A stretch of DNA of 64,000 bases, taken from Rostrohypoxylon terebratum (taxonomy: Eukaryota > Ascomycota > Sordariomycetes > Xylariales > Hypoxylaceae). Location: positions 124,001-188,000 of the forward strand of contig MU385901.1 in assembly GCA_022497145.1 (NCBI GenBank), written 5' to 3'. Positions 37,102-47,533 of this stretch are shown here, piece after piece. A program made the translations under genes and the position numbers. The notes beneath the pieces are model-generated. The model ran no database searches. It had not been told where the DNA came from and saw nothing but the letters and a program-made list of their open reading frames with translations. The stretch's first letter is position 1; every line of letters begins with the position of its first letter.

Positions 37102-37462
37102 CGTATGGCTTCTTCAGCACAATACGCGTCTTGACAGGGGCAGGTGCCGGTGCAGGTGCCGGTGCTGGCGCAGGTGCAGGTGCAGGTGCAGGTGCAAGCA
37201 ATCCGTCGCCATTCACAGGAGATTTCTTATACATGGCGGACTTAGGTAGAGTACCCAAAGGCGCCATGTTCTCAACAACTCCTCCTCTAATTAAACCAGC
37301 TTCTTGAAAGCTAGCTTTGTTTTGTATGGGGGGCTCTAGCCACCGTTGCATGAAGGTCCGTTGTCCTTCCAAGATTATACCTCGACTATGACCTGAAGGT
37401 GTATTTGGTTGCAGCGGACTCGAGTAGCGCGATCGCGTCGATTTGGGGTGGGAAGAAGACAT
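33181..37462 (-). CDS. rco1: Rco1-like double-PHD subunit of the Rpd3S histone deacetylase
   Basis: Rco1 with Eaf3 directs the Rpd3S deacetylase to transcribed chromatin. Six exons (37462-35286, 35005-34915, 34647-34319, 34257-33814, 33760-33598, 33543-33181) join in frame to about 1188 residues. The first 720 are mostly disordered, with a Pro-Ala run (about 89-108), a poly-Thr run (about 121-137) and a conserved block around HYRYPTAWALRLLYDE. PHD1 (about 760-805) reads DDSCYTCGGNGELVCCDGC, then FHFLCIDPPM and WYCNEC. PHD2 (about 888-935) reads CFRCHK, IPCSVCGLNWHLECLDPPL and WRCPCH. The linker between them should be the Sin3-binding region. The start is the first in-frame ATG (MSSSHPKS); the frame stays open 45-50 codons further upstream without an ATG. 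Introns 1 and 2 (280 and 267 nt) are long for this window. Confidence 0.9.
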
Positions 37463-39208
37463 CGTTCGGAAGGTGCTAGTGCTGTTGCCAGTGCTGTTGC
37501 AGAGGCAAGAGCACTGAACACTTTTTTTTTCGTTGCGTCTGATTTTTTTAGGGGAGGGGGGTCCCGGCACCCCTTTTGCCTTTCGTCCTTCTTTCACTGC
37601 GCGCGCGGCTCCTAATCAAATCAATTGTTTGTCTGTATAGAAAAATTAGCATCTACTCTTATTAAATTGATAAATTTCCACATACTTGAATTCCGAGTCG
37701 TAATGGTCCGCGAGGCTTTCTCGTCGCGCTTTTTTCGGCGATGGTGTTTGTCCTACGCGGTTTCTAGTAGGCGGAAGGGAGGGTATTAAGGGTGTATGGG
37801 TTGTATGGGTGTATGGGTATGGATTATGGATTACAAGATTCCAGTTGCGCCAAAAATTCGGAGGTGACGGCCTTCCGCCATGACCAGGGGCAAGACACAC
37901 GCTACTGAATAATGTACCTTCCCCCCCTAACCAAAGGTCCAGGCTCTAACCTTCCAATGCTTACCTAGGTCCTACATAGGTCCTACTGGAGGTCCTGGGT
38001 CCCTATTGTCTCTCTTTTTTTCTTCTATTGTTCCTGCCTGCTGCTGGGTATCTCTCGATCGCCGAAAAAGTTAATCCAGTCTGGCGCTTTTACCTAATTT
38101 TCCTCGAGGCGATCATGTATTCGTTTTATACTTTCAATCACGTCCTTACCTAGTACCTACCCAGTAGTAAATACTTGACTCCTTCTCTTGAACAATTTGT
38201 ATTTAGAGATGGAAGTTTTATCGATTCCACTTCAACTGTGCTTAGCTTCCCCTGAAATAAGTACATCCCCCCTGAATTCACTAATATGTGTCGTGTCAAC
38301 CGCGCTTAAGGAGAACAGCAGCGATCAAAAAGTCACCCACCTGATTCAATCATCATCAATCATCATCTCATCACATGTTCATTCGGATTCGTTTTTTTTT
38401 CTTGAGTGAAGCCTTGCGCATCCCGATTATACTCGGCCGGCTCCTCCCCACTTTCTGCCTTGCCCACTGTATCTATCTGCCCTCTTTCCTCTTCTATCGC
38501 TGTCCATTTTGCGATTTGCGGCCTCAAAGATCATCACGCCACGTAGGAGCCTGGGATCCTGACTCACACACATCACTCTAACGTATCTAGGCGAGGACAC
38601 CAATATGTCTCTCTTAATCCCGAACCCACAAGTTTGCATCCTTACCGACCTTACTATTCCGCCACCAAACCATCATAATCACCATTTACTCTGTCTGACT
38701 GTATTAAACGCTGGTGGGAATAAGGCTCACTTATCCTAATCCAGATAACGCCTATCAATCATTGTCACTACCTAGATAGGGGAAGTCAGCACGGCATCAA
38801 TGCGTCAAGCTTCAACACTGTAATTGTTCACTGTCAAATTGCTTGCCTCCAGTTACGGATTTAGCTGTGTATTCATCTCGGTTCAACCTTTTTTTCTTTT
38901 CTTTTTTCTTTCCTCTATGGGAACTAATAACACACAGGAGCCGAGAATGAAGCAATCAATTTCCACTCAATTCGTGTGGTCCACTGCGCGTTTTCAGTAT
39001 TTAGCTCTTGCGTGACATTCAAGAAGAACCATCCGTCAAACTGCTGAGCCTCACAACAGACACACAAGCTATATCGACCGGAATACGTGATATTCTGAAA
39101 TCCACGCCATTTGTTGACCTCGTGCTATGGCAATCATGATCAAGGCGATGCAGACTTGCAAAATGCGTATCCTTGAGTGTATTGGAGTGATGAGAGTGCT
39201 TGATAACC
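37463..39208. other. Intergenic region upstream of rco1
   Basis: It contains the rco1 promoter and leader and, at the right, the 3' end region of the PA2G4-like gene. A GTATGGGT repeat (37790-37820) and CCTAGGTCC clusters (37965-38005) are present. A possible upstream exon at 37646-37900 (minus) is described as a finding. Confidence 0.45.
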
Positions 39209-40757
39209 CTACTCGTCGCTGTCGTCCTCGCCTTCAGCATCTCCTCCGGCGGTCTTCTTAGTAGGCTTCTTCTTCTTCTTGTTCTTGCTCTTTCCCTTAT
39301 TTTTGCTTAGAGGTTGTTCCAATATTTTTAGAACCTCCTCATCAGTGATCTTTTTATCAGACTGAACCTTGCTTAAGTCCAGTGCAGGTGGGGCACCAAG
39401 TTTCGAAATGCCGTTCTTCGTAATAGCTGTTTTACATTAGCTTCAGGGGGCCATGGGGGGGAAAGGGGGAGGGGGAGGGGGAGAAACGTTGAATACATAC
39501 CGAGCGTAGTTAATAGCCTCGCCACGGGAGAATTGTCCTTGTCGCCGACCAGCTCGTACTGGCGTATCACACCTTGACGCACACCTTCGAACACGCCGAC
39601 CTTGTATTTGGTATCGCCACCCTCCTCCTCGAGCTGTCTCAAGCTAAAGGGAAAATGGCCAAATTTGGTCTGGATTGTTGATAGGGTTTTACGTGCGGTC
39701 TGCGACTTCAAGATGTAGGTGTTGTTTGTTCGTCTAAGTAGAGTGGCGCGCTGGTCTAGTTGCTTGCATTTTCCAGAACCCAAACTCATACCCATCTCTA
39801 CACCCCATACTTCACCAACTTCGGGTGAGCCCTCTCCCTTGGTAGATTCGGCAGGGGCAATCACGATCTTCTTCTTGCCCTCGATCTCATTACGGTCGAA
39901 AAGCCAGGAAGTTGTGCTCTCTACCAAATTGCACTCGTAACTTTTGGCGACCTTGTCTAGGAGCGATGTGATCTTGGTTTGGGTTGGGGGCTTCACCGCG
40001 GCAGCCTTCGCTTTCTCCTCGTCGGTTCCACTTGCTAGTAATCCAGGAGGTATCATGAGTCTGAGGAGAAGCTCATTCGCGTAATAAGTCGCAAGTAGCA
40101 AGTCAGCAGTGCGACCAGTGACAGTATCCTCCGCCTGATCCTTAGGCTGGACGATAATGGTGTCACAGACAATGGAGCCAAATCCATCAATTTGAGCACC
40201 GAGTTGGATTTTGACAAGCTCGCCAGCCTGAAGCTCGATGTTCGCCTCCGCGTTGTCGGACGTTAACGGGGTGTAGGGTGTCACGTAGGAGGAGGGCGAA
40301 ACAGTCGTGGGATGCGAAAAACCTGCACATGTCTAACATAAGCAAAGAAAATGCATTTGTAAAAGGTAGTACTGAATTTTGTGCCTACCCTTTAACTTGG
40401 TTGTGCGGTAGACCTTAGAAACCTCATCGTCGATAAGCTTGTCTCCCTGCTGGCAAATGGAGACGATCTTCTCGCCAGCAACACATAACTTAGAGACAGC
40501 GGCAAGGACCTTCTCGGAGATAGTAGCAGCGACCCTGTACTTGGTGAGGGTGTCTGGATTCGCCAGCGAGTAGTCTAGTGAGTGTACACATGTTAGCTAC
40601 CTTTCGGGTTTCTCGAGTCTTGTGAGGTCATCGACGGGACCTCGAAGACCTCGGTCGAGGTACGGACAGAGCCAATAGCGGGGTAGTTCACGGGAAGCTT
40701 TGCTCAAAAAATAGTACAGAAATTGATAGACGAACCAATCTCCTTCTCATCAGACAT
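39209..40757 (-). CDS. PA2G4/Ebp1-like protein (methionine aminopeptidase fold, 42-kDa curved-DNA-binding type)
   Basis: This is a homologue of human PA2G4/Ebp1 and fission-yeast 42-kDa curved-DNA-binding protein, a catalytically inactive member of the M24 aminopeptidase fold associated with ribosomes and nucleic acid. Exons 40757-40736 (22 nt), 40574-40389, 40322-39501 and 39426-39209 give about 415 residues (family about 390-400). Segments seen: DYSLANPDTLTKYRVAA, VSKLCVAGEKIVSICQQGD, KGFSHPTTVSPSSYVTPYTP, GELVKIQLGAQIDGFGS and, late, KFGHFPFSLRQLEEE. The usual metal ligands of active aminopeptidases are not evident. The C-terminus is a Lys-rich stretch (KNKGKSKNKKKKK) then an acidic end, as in the family. 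The tiny first exon encodes only MSDEKEI. It is divergent from snf5. Confidence 0.92.
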
Positions 40758-41777
40758 ATTGACTACCTGATATATTACGCTGGCTTGTGATTGTTAAGGG
40801 AAAACTAGGTTGGCGTCTAATGAATGGTAATGAGATAGAGTAAGAAGTGGGAGTGAGTGAGGTCCAACAGTGGTAAATTAAGGTATTTTCGTTTTTCGCC
40901 TGAGCTGCGGGGCTTTGTGCGAGCGGGAGAGAGGGGCAGCTACCGGTTGGCAGATTAGTCGATGAGCTGGTGACGTTCTTTATTACTACGTACTTCAATA
41001 TTCGTACTAGTAATAAATACTTTAAAAAATTCAGTTCAGGGCTGCAGGTCCGCTTGGTCCGTGTGGCAGTACCTGGTGACAGTGTACTATGTAATAGGCC
41101 GAATCTGCATTATTTACGAATCCCCGAGATGATCATATGATGCATGTATCATAAGTTCTATTGAATCTTGAAGAGTATGCACTAAACAAACATTGAAAAC
41201 GCACGAACACAAATTATACTTAGTACGGTTAGTTTAGTACACTGTACTGCTATTACAACGCAGCACAGTACCTAGTAACAAATATCAGCGCGAGGTACTT
41301 CCAGTTTTGCCCTGATCGCAGGCGAAAATCAAAGTTCCTTTAACTCATTTGATCGCGGTTCGTCGCGTGTCCGGCGGTCATCCTTCTTCCCGTTTCCCAT
41401 TTCTCATTTGCGATTTCTATCCATCAGCCACGATTGAGTCCGATCGTGCTCTAAAAAAAAAGTGCAAGCTGAGCGCCCATCGAATGAATTTATCGCGACC
41501 ATAACACAACAACACTGTCACCACTGCGCGCAGCCATTGATTAATTAATCCGTGCCCGATATTATTCCTATCCATTATTCCTTAATCGACTCATACTCTG
41601 GCGACGACCTCGATTACCAATTCGAGCTACAACGCTGGGGACAACACGATATTAAAAGAAAAGAAAAAGCATAACACGGAATATACGGGCGAAGCATCGA
41701 TAGACCGAGAAGTCTTTCCTTTATCATTGTTAAGGCTTTACGGGATCCCTCGCCCTATGTGAGGCTTCAAGTCAGTG
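40758..41777. promoter_or_regulatory. Divergent promoter region of the PA2G4-like gene and snf5
   Basis: A single 1-kb region separates two start codons pointing away from each other. It includes AT-rich DNA (40980-41280) with GTACTA repeats and a purine-rich leader near 41650-41680 before snf5. No other gene was seen. Confidence 0.55.
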
Positions 41778-44135
41778 ATGGCGACTCAACAAGATGCAGA
41801 ACCCGCTCCAACGGGCAGCAGCGCCGCCGGTATCTCTTCAACGTCCAAATCAGATCGGTCATCGACGTCGACCCCTAAAAATAAGTCAGATGCGCCAGAC
41901 GACTCTAACGTTACTATCCAGTCGAGTCGCGACAAAGATTCCTTCAAACAAATTTTGATAGGGCAAGCGATCGCTCGAGATCACATACACTCCGCCGCCA
42001 TGATTAGCGACAAAGATCGTCAAAACGAGCATAACAAGTACCAATTCAAGATGATCAACGACTACAAACTACTGCGTAACGAATACAGAGCATGGTTTAC
42101 GCCTAGTAGGCTTTACGGTGAAGGCTATAGCGGCTACGGTAATGGAAGGACCGAGACAGGACAGCCGTCGCAATTGATATACCCAGCCAACAGACTTCGA
42201 CCTGGAAAGAGACAGGCGCCGCCTTTAAAATGGAAGAGGAAAGATATGAAGCAACAGGCTGAACAACACGAAGAGTTGGTACCCGTCAGATTAGATGTGG
42301 ATTGGGACAAGATCAAGCTACGCGACACCTTCACGTGGAACCTCCACGAGAGAATTGTCGGTGCCGAATTGTTCGCTGCGCATTTGGTGGAAGATATGGG
42401 ACTCAAGGCGCCTGCTGCACAACCAGTCTTTGACCAAGTCATCCAACAGATGCACGAACAACTCAACGACTTCTACCCTTTCGTATTCTCCGACGAAGAC
42501 GCATTAGACCCCGAGCTGCCGTATTCAGCTTGGAAGAATGACGAGATGCGGATATTGGTAAAGTTGAACATCACCATTGGGCAGCACACTTTGGTAGATC
42601 AATTCGAATGGGAGATCAACAATCCTCTCAACTCGCCCGAAGAATTTGCTGCGAGCATGTCTAAGGACCTGGCGCTCTCCGGAGAATTTACAACCGCTAT
42701 TGCGCATTGCATCCGAGAACAAACCCAACTATTCACGCGAAGCTTATACAGCGTCGGGCATCCATTTGATGGCAGACCAATTGAGGATCCGGACTTGGTC
42801 GCTGCTTTTCTTCCCTCGCCTCTACCCTCTGTATTCAGACCGCAGCAGCAGGCAAAAGAATACGCGCCATACCTATATGAACTCAGCGAAGCAGACTTGG
42901 AAAGAAACGAGATGGTATTCTCTCGAGAGCAGAGGAGACAGAAGAGATCTATCAATAGACGAGGTGGCCCCTCGCTGCCTGATCTAAAGGAGAGACAGAG
43001 AACGATCCGCACACTCGTCGTATCATCTACGTTACCCGGCGCAGCGACTAGTGTAGAAGAGAGTAGACTCTACAAACGAGTCGCTGGTGCACCAGCCGCA
43101 AACCGGAGGAGAGGACCAGGTGCACGTGATGGCGATATCTCTGATTCAGACGAGAGTGAAGATACGGGCCCCGACTCGCCTGCAGCTTCACAGTTGGCAG
43201 GCACGGCGAGAACTCGAGGCATGAGGGGCGCCGCCACTGCAGCTCAACAACGGATGGCGAACCTCGGCCGGTCCGAAACACCTGAAGCGACGATACACCA
43301 TCACGAAACCCGAACATCTAGGAGGTTCGGGCGTGAATTAACCAGAGAAGATACCGAAGAACCGCAACACTTCCACGTCACTCTTCGAGTATCGAACAAA
43401 GACAGGCTACGAAAAATTCTATTGCGCGACCCTAAGTTGAAACCGCACGGTACACCAGGCAGATCGCAGACACCATCTCAACCCCCTGCTCGCGCCCTTA
43501 GTGCTTCTGCGTCAAATAGCATGCCTCCACCTTCGACTCCGAATGTACCGACAACAGCAATTCCGGTGGCAACAGTTCCTGGCGGTGTACCTCCAGGACA
43601 GATCGGTCGCGTTGACGCCCCTGCTCCAATTGCCGGGGCTCCTCCCCCAGTTCCCGTAAGACATTTTCCTCACCCACCCCAACACCCCAACTCCTCGATA
43701 TTTAGATTCACCTCGAGTCGCTACGATCTATAGTCTGGATTGGCGGCTTCGTAGGATGGTCTTAACTCATTAGCAAACCAACACTCATACTCACTACCTG
43801 AACAGCCCCCGCCTCCTCAATGGCTCGTCAATGCGCTAGATAAATTCAAACAAGAACCGGCCTACGCGAAAGACAGATTCGAAGGTGTTATGCGATACAG
43901 CGCGGTAGACAGCAACACGGGTTCGCCGGTTCCCCTCCCTCAAGGGGGTGATCCGATCCCCCCACAGGTGCGGTTCTATTTCCTCCCCCGGATCCGGTGC
44001 CTCGACTGCCCTGGTAAGCTATACACTCCAGGTCCGGACATAACGGCGTCAAACTTCGAAGTACATCTCAAGAACAAAGTGCACAAAGAAAAGGTCGAGC
44101 TCCGAATAGCGTCAGAAAACAGCAAGGCTGGGTGA
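41778..44135 (+). CDS. snf5: Snf5, SWI/SNF chromatin-remodelling core subunit
   Basis: This is the Snf5/SMARCB1 subunit of the SWI/SNF remodeller. Exons 41778-43655 and 43806-44135 give about 735 residues. An N-terminal segment (RDHIHSAAMISDKDRQNEH) precedes the two Snf5 repeats at about residues 170-330: DVDWDKIKLRDTFTWNLHE...AAHLVEDMGL, then ILVKLNITIGQHTLVDQFEWEINN...AASMSKDLALSGEF. Next come an Arg-rich basic part and a Pro-rich linker. The second exon supplies PPQWLVNALDKFKQE and a putative zinc finger, CLDC followed by FEVHLKNKVH. The start is ATG at 41778. The two-repeat core makes identity firm. Assignment to SWI/SNF rather than RSC (Sfh1) rests on length and the C-terminal extension and is less certain. 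Confidence 0.92.
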
Positions 44136-45181
44136 GAAAATCTTAAGGAACGCCAGTCGATTATAGATCTTCTCAGTAGGAATTAGTAGCAGCGGACGTC
44201 CGGATTACAAAGTATCTATAAGACATGGGTGCGGAGTTCTGCGTTAAGGTATTTCGTTATTCAGAGGGGCTTCTAGATGCACTTCTAGGCTAGCACCTTT
44301 GCTAGCGACGAGGAGTTGTTTAAAATGTGCTCCACTAGAAGCACGGAGTATGTATCAATATCAGTCGCAAATACCATATAATATGCTTTCTCAATTGGAG
44401 CCTAGGTACCTAGGTCCTAGGTCCTATGGTCCTATGTAGAAACCGATAGTCCATCTACTACATAGTACATAGCACAGAGAAAGCTTACATATAGTCATTT
44501 AGTTATCACCGAGACTTTACACCTTGCAGATATTATATTTGCTGTCTAGGAAAGCCTCAAACGAGATATTACTGTATCACAGCTTTTGTCATTTGAGAGC
44601 TTCGTGAAAGCTTCATGTTGGATTGAAGCTGTTTGATTCTTGCTTAATTCAGCTAAACCTATTGAGGAAAGTAGCGCTAAATAGAGTGGATTACATGCAG
44701 GTTAAGGCGGGTCACAGTGGCGGGTTTCTGCAGGGACTACGGCAGTACTTGGTACACAGAACCACAGGTAGTGTCTGATAACAGCTGATAAGCTTATGAA
44801 GGCGCGACTCACAATAGATTTTGGTAGCCTCGTGCTTTCCCACCGTGTCCCAGACGGGACAGAACTATCCAAACTACGGGTTGCGCATACCTCAGTTGGG
44901 CTTGCGATGGACGTATTCTCGACTACAACTTCCGACGAAGACGACTATTTGATGCGATGAAGCTCCCATGCACCTTCCAATCAATCGCGCATCATCTGTC
45001 CCCCTTGTACTACCATTATCTAGGTGCTTTCAGTTAACTTTCTTAACTTTGTTGTGTCGCATCTCGTCCCTATCCTAAACAACACATTTCACACCAACCT
45101 CGCTCGTCATTGGGCCTTCGTGCACGCGGCATCTTTTTTGTCCCATATTCAAGCAGATAATCCAATATCTTATTGCCCAAT
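44136..45181. other. Intergenic region between snf5 and the capping enzyme
   Basis: A dense cluster of CCTAGGTACC/TAGGTCC palindromes lies at 44400-44430. No coding frame or RNA gene was recognised. The right end is the guanylyltransferase promoter. Confidence 0.5.
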
Positions 45182-46420
45182 ATGACCTTACCAATCCAAT
45201 CCATCGATGAGCCCGGCAGACGACCTCCTAACGATGTAGTTATGGGCTTGCGACAGGAGGTTGCTGCCATTCTGCATCGTAATTCTACCTCATTTCCAGG
45301 CGCGCAACCCGTCAGCTTCACCAGGAAGCATCTCGATGAGCTTCTCAGGGAAGAGTGAGTACACAGAAAATTTGATCGTAAGCCGATAAACAATTGCCTT
45401 TGGACTAAGGCTAATTCACATCTACTCTATAGCTACTACGTCTGCGAAAAGTCAGATGGCATTCGCTATCTTCTCTACCTAGCCGCCGATGAACTGAATC
45501 AAGAATGCCACTACTTAATCGATCGGAAGAATGATTACTGGTTCATTGACGAAGGTTCTCTACACTTCCCTCTTCCAGGAAATCAACAAGCCTTCCACAA
45601 AGGCACCATACTAGATGGGGAACTGGTTATGGACACCCATAGTGATGGTCGCCGGGAGCCGCGATATCTCGTATTCGACTGCCTGGCCATGGATGGGCAA
45701 TCACTAATGTCGCGCGAGCTCTCCAAACGTCTAGGTTATTTCCAGGAGTCGGTCTTCAAGCCGTATAAGAAGCTGCTTGATGAATATCCCCAGGAGAAAG
45801 AGTTCCAACCTTTCTTTATTGATCTCAAATCCATGCAAATGGCATACGGAATCCGCATGATCTTCGAGGACGTCATCAAGAACCTACGACACGATAACGA
45901 CGGCCTGATCTTCACAGCCCTTCATAGTGAATACAAGCCGGGCACCGACCCGCATATCCTAAAATGGAAGGACGCGGAGGAGAACACGGTGGATTTCATG
46001 TGGAAACTCAAATTTCCCATAGTCGAGCCAGACGAACAGGAACGCACTGAAGGTATCACAGAACCATTTGTCGACTACGACAGTGTACCTCCTGTAGAAT
46101 TATGGGCCAACCACGGTAGCGGTCAGTATCGCCCTTTCGCCAATCTCCATCTAGAGGAGGAGGAATGGGAAATCCTCAAAGGATTAGGGGATCCGCTCGA
46201 CGAACGTGTAGTAGAGGTGTATATGGACAGCCAAAAGCGGTGGCGATTCTACCGCTTCCGAGACGACAAGTCGGACGGCAACCACATCTCCGTCGTCAAT
46301 AGCGTGATCGAAAGCATCACAGACGCAGTAACCCGAGAGGAATTAGAAAACCACAGTAAATTCATACGGGACAACTGGAAAGCTCGGGAAGCTCGGGAAA
46401 AAGCCAAGGCTCGAAAATAA
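45182..46420 (+). CDS. ceg1: mRNA guanylyltransferase (capping enzyme)
   Basis: This is the nuclear enzyme that transfers GMP to the diphosphate end of nascent RNA polymerase II transcripts, forming the cap with a separate RNA triphosphatase. Exons 45182-45354 and 45433-46420 give 386 residues; fungal Ceg1 is of similar size (yeast 459). Nucleotidyl-transferase motifs appear in order: I, EKSDGIR with the GMP-linked Lys at about residue 64; III, ILDGELV; IIIa, YLVFDCL; IV, NDGLIF; V, LKWK...NTVDFMWK; and VI, WRFYRFRDDK. The intron falls just before motif I. The C-terminus (KAREAREKAKARK) is basic. The start is ATG 45182; the frame is open for only three codons upstream, without an ATG. Identity is firm. 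Confidence 0.96.
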
Positions 46421-47533
46421 GACTGGGGAGGGGATAATGACTAGATACTAATGGGACCCTTGCTCACGGCGGTCGAGGATTCACGCAGTAAGGGAAAGGG
46501 CAGATATTGACTTGAACCATACCTGATGTTAGTCCTTTTATTTAAGCCTAGACGGATGGGTGCTACTGGACCTAGGGCGGTAATGTTGCCATAGCCGACG
46601 GCGTGACTGTCAGGACGGAGTTTAGGATAGGTATGGATTTGTTTACGAGAGAACCCAAAAAATGGGAAGACTACATAAACTGTTAGAGGTATTCTTTCGA
46701 TGGATAGAATCCATTCGCATATGCATTTTTTTTTCTCTAGCCGAGTGATGTATGTAGCGCCCACCGTACGCGCGGAATGGGTTATCTTGATAATTACAAG
46801 GGAATTGACTGAATACCCTCATAATGTGGGAAACACAGAAACGCTGGTGTGTCTCAATTGTGACTGCAGATGATACGACGGACTTTCGGGGTTTGCGGAA
46901 TCCGGCTCTGGAGTTCGATCACAGCGAAGCTTATTGGGTCCTCTCTACTTTCTCCGTCACAATTTGGATGGAAAATCTCGGTAGGACGAGTTACACGGCA
47001 GCAGGAACGGGCAATACGCTCAGCTATTATCCTACTACCCATCGCCCTACGATTCTAATATGTCCAAATCACCCACAAAGTCACATAATCCGAATAACCG
47101 CACACGATGGCGAAGAAATTTTGGTATTCTCTGTCCAGGCACGAGACTAGGGTATAAGAAGGGCGTGTAGGCATAGCTCGAAGACACAACAACACAAGTA
47201 CATGACGCGATTTTCGAAAAAAACGACAAAAGCTTCTCGAGAATTGTAGAAAAAAAAAGTAGAACCCAAGCGAAACCTCGTCCACTGCCGTCCCTATTCC
47301 CCGAGCCAACCCCTGAATTTCATTCATTATCATGTTCCAGTTTTCTCTTTGATGGAATTTGCTTGATTTGCTGTCTACCCTGTCGAGAAAAGCAAGTCGA
47401 CAGAGAAAAAACCGGACACGTGCTGCATATTTGCGCCATAGACGCCATGTATCCGATCTCCGATACCCCGCATAGCTAGTAGGTAGGAAGCACGAGGTTG
47501 AATTTGGTGAACAGCCTTGTGAGTATTGCTGTC
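46421..47533. other. Convergent intergenic spacer
   Basis: This lies between the 3' ends of the capping enzyme gene (+) and pds5 (-). It has scattered small open frames on both strands without features, and no RNA gene was recognised. Confidence 0.5.

Noticed and set aside
37004..37307. Plus-strand frames with Cys-Arg or Val/Gly-Ala repeats
   Set aside because: They are complements of the Thr and Pro-Ala microsatellites in rco1, not independent genes.
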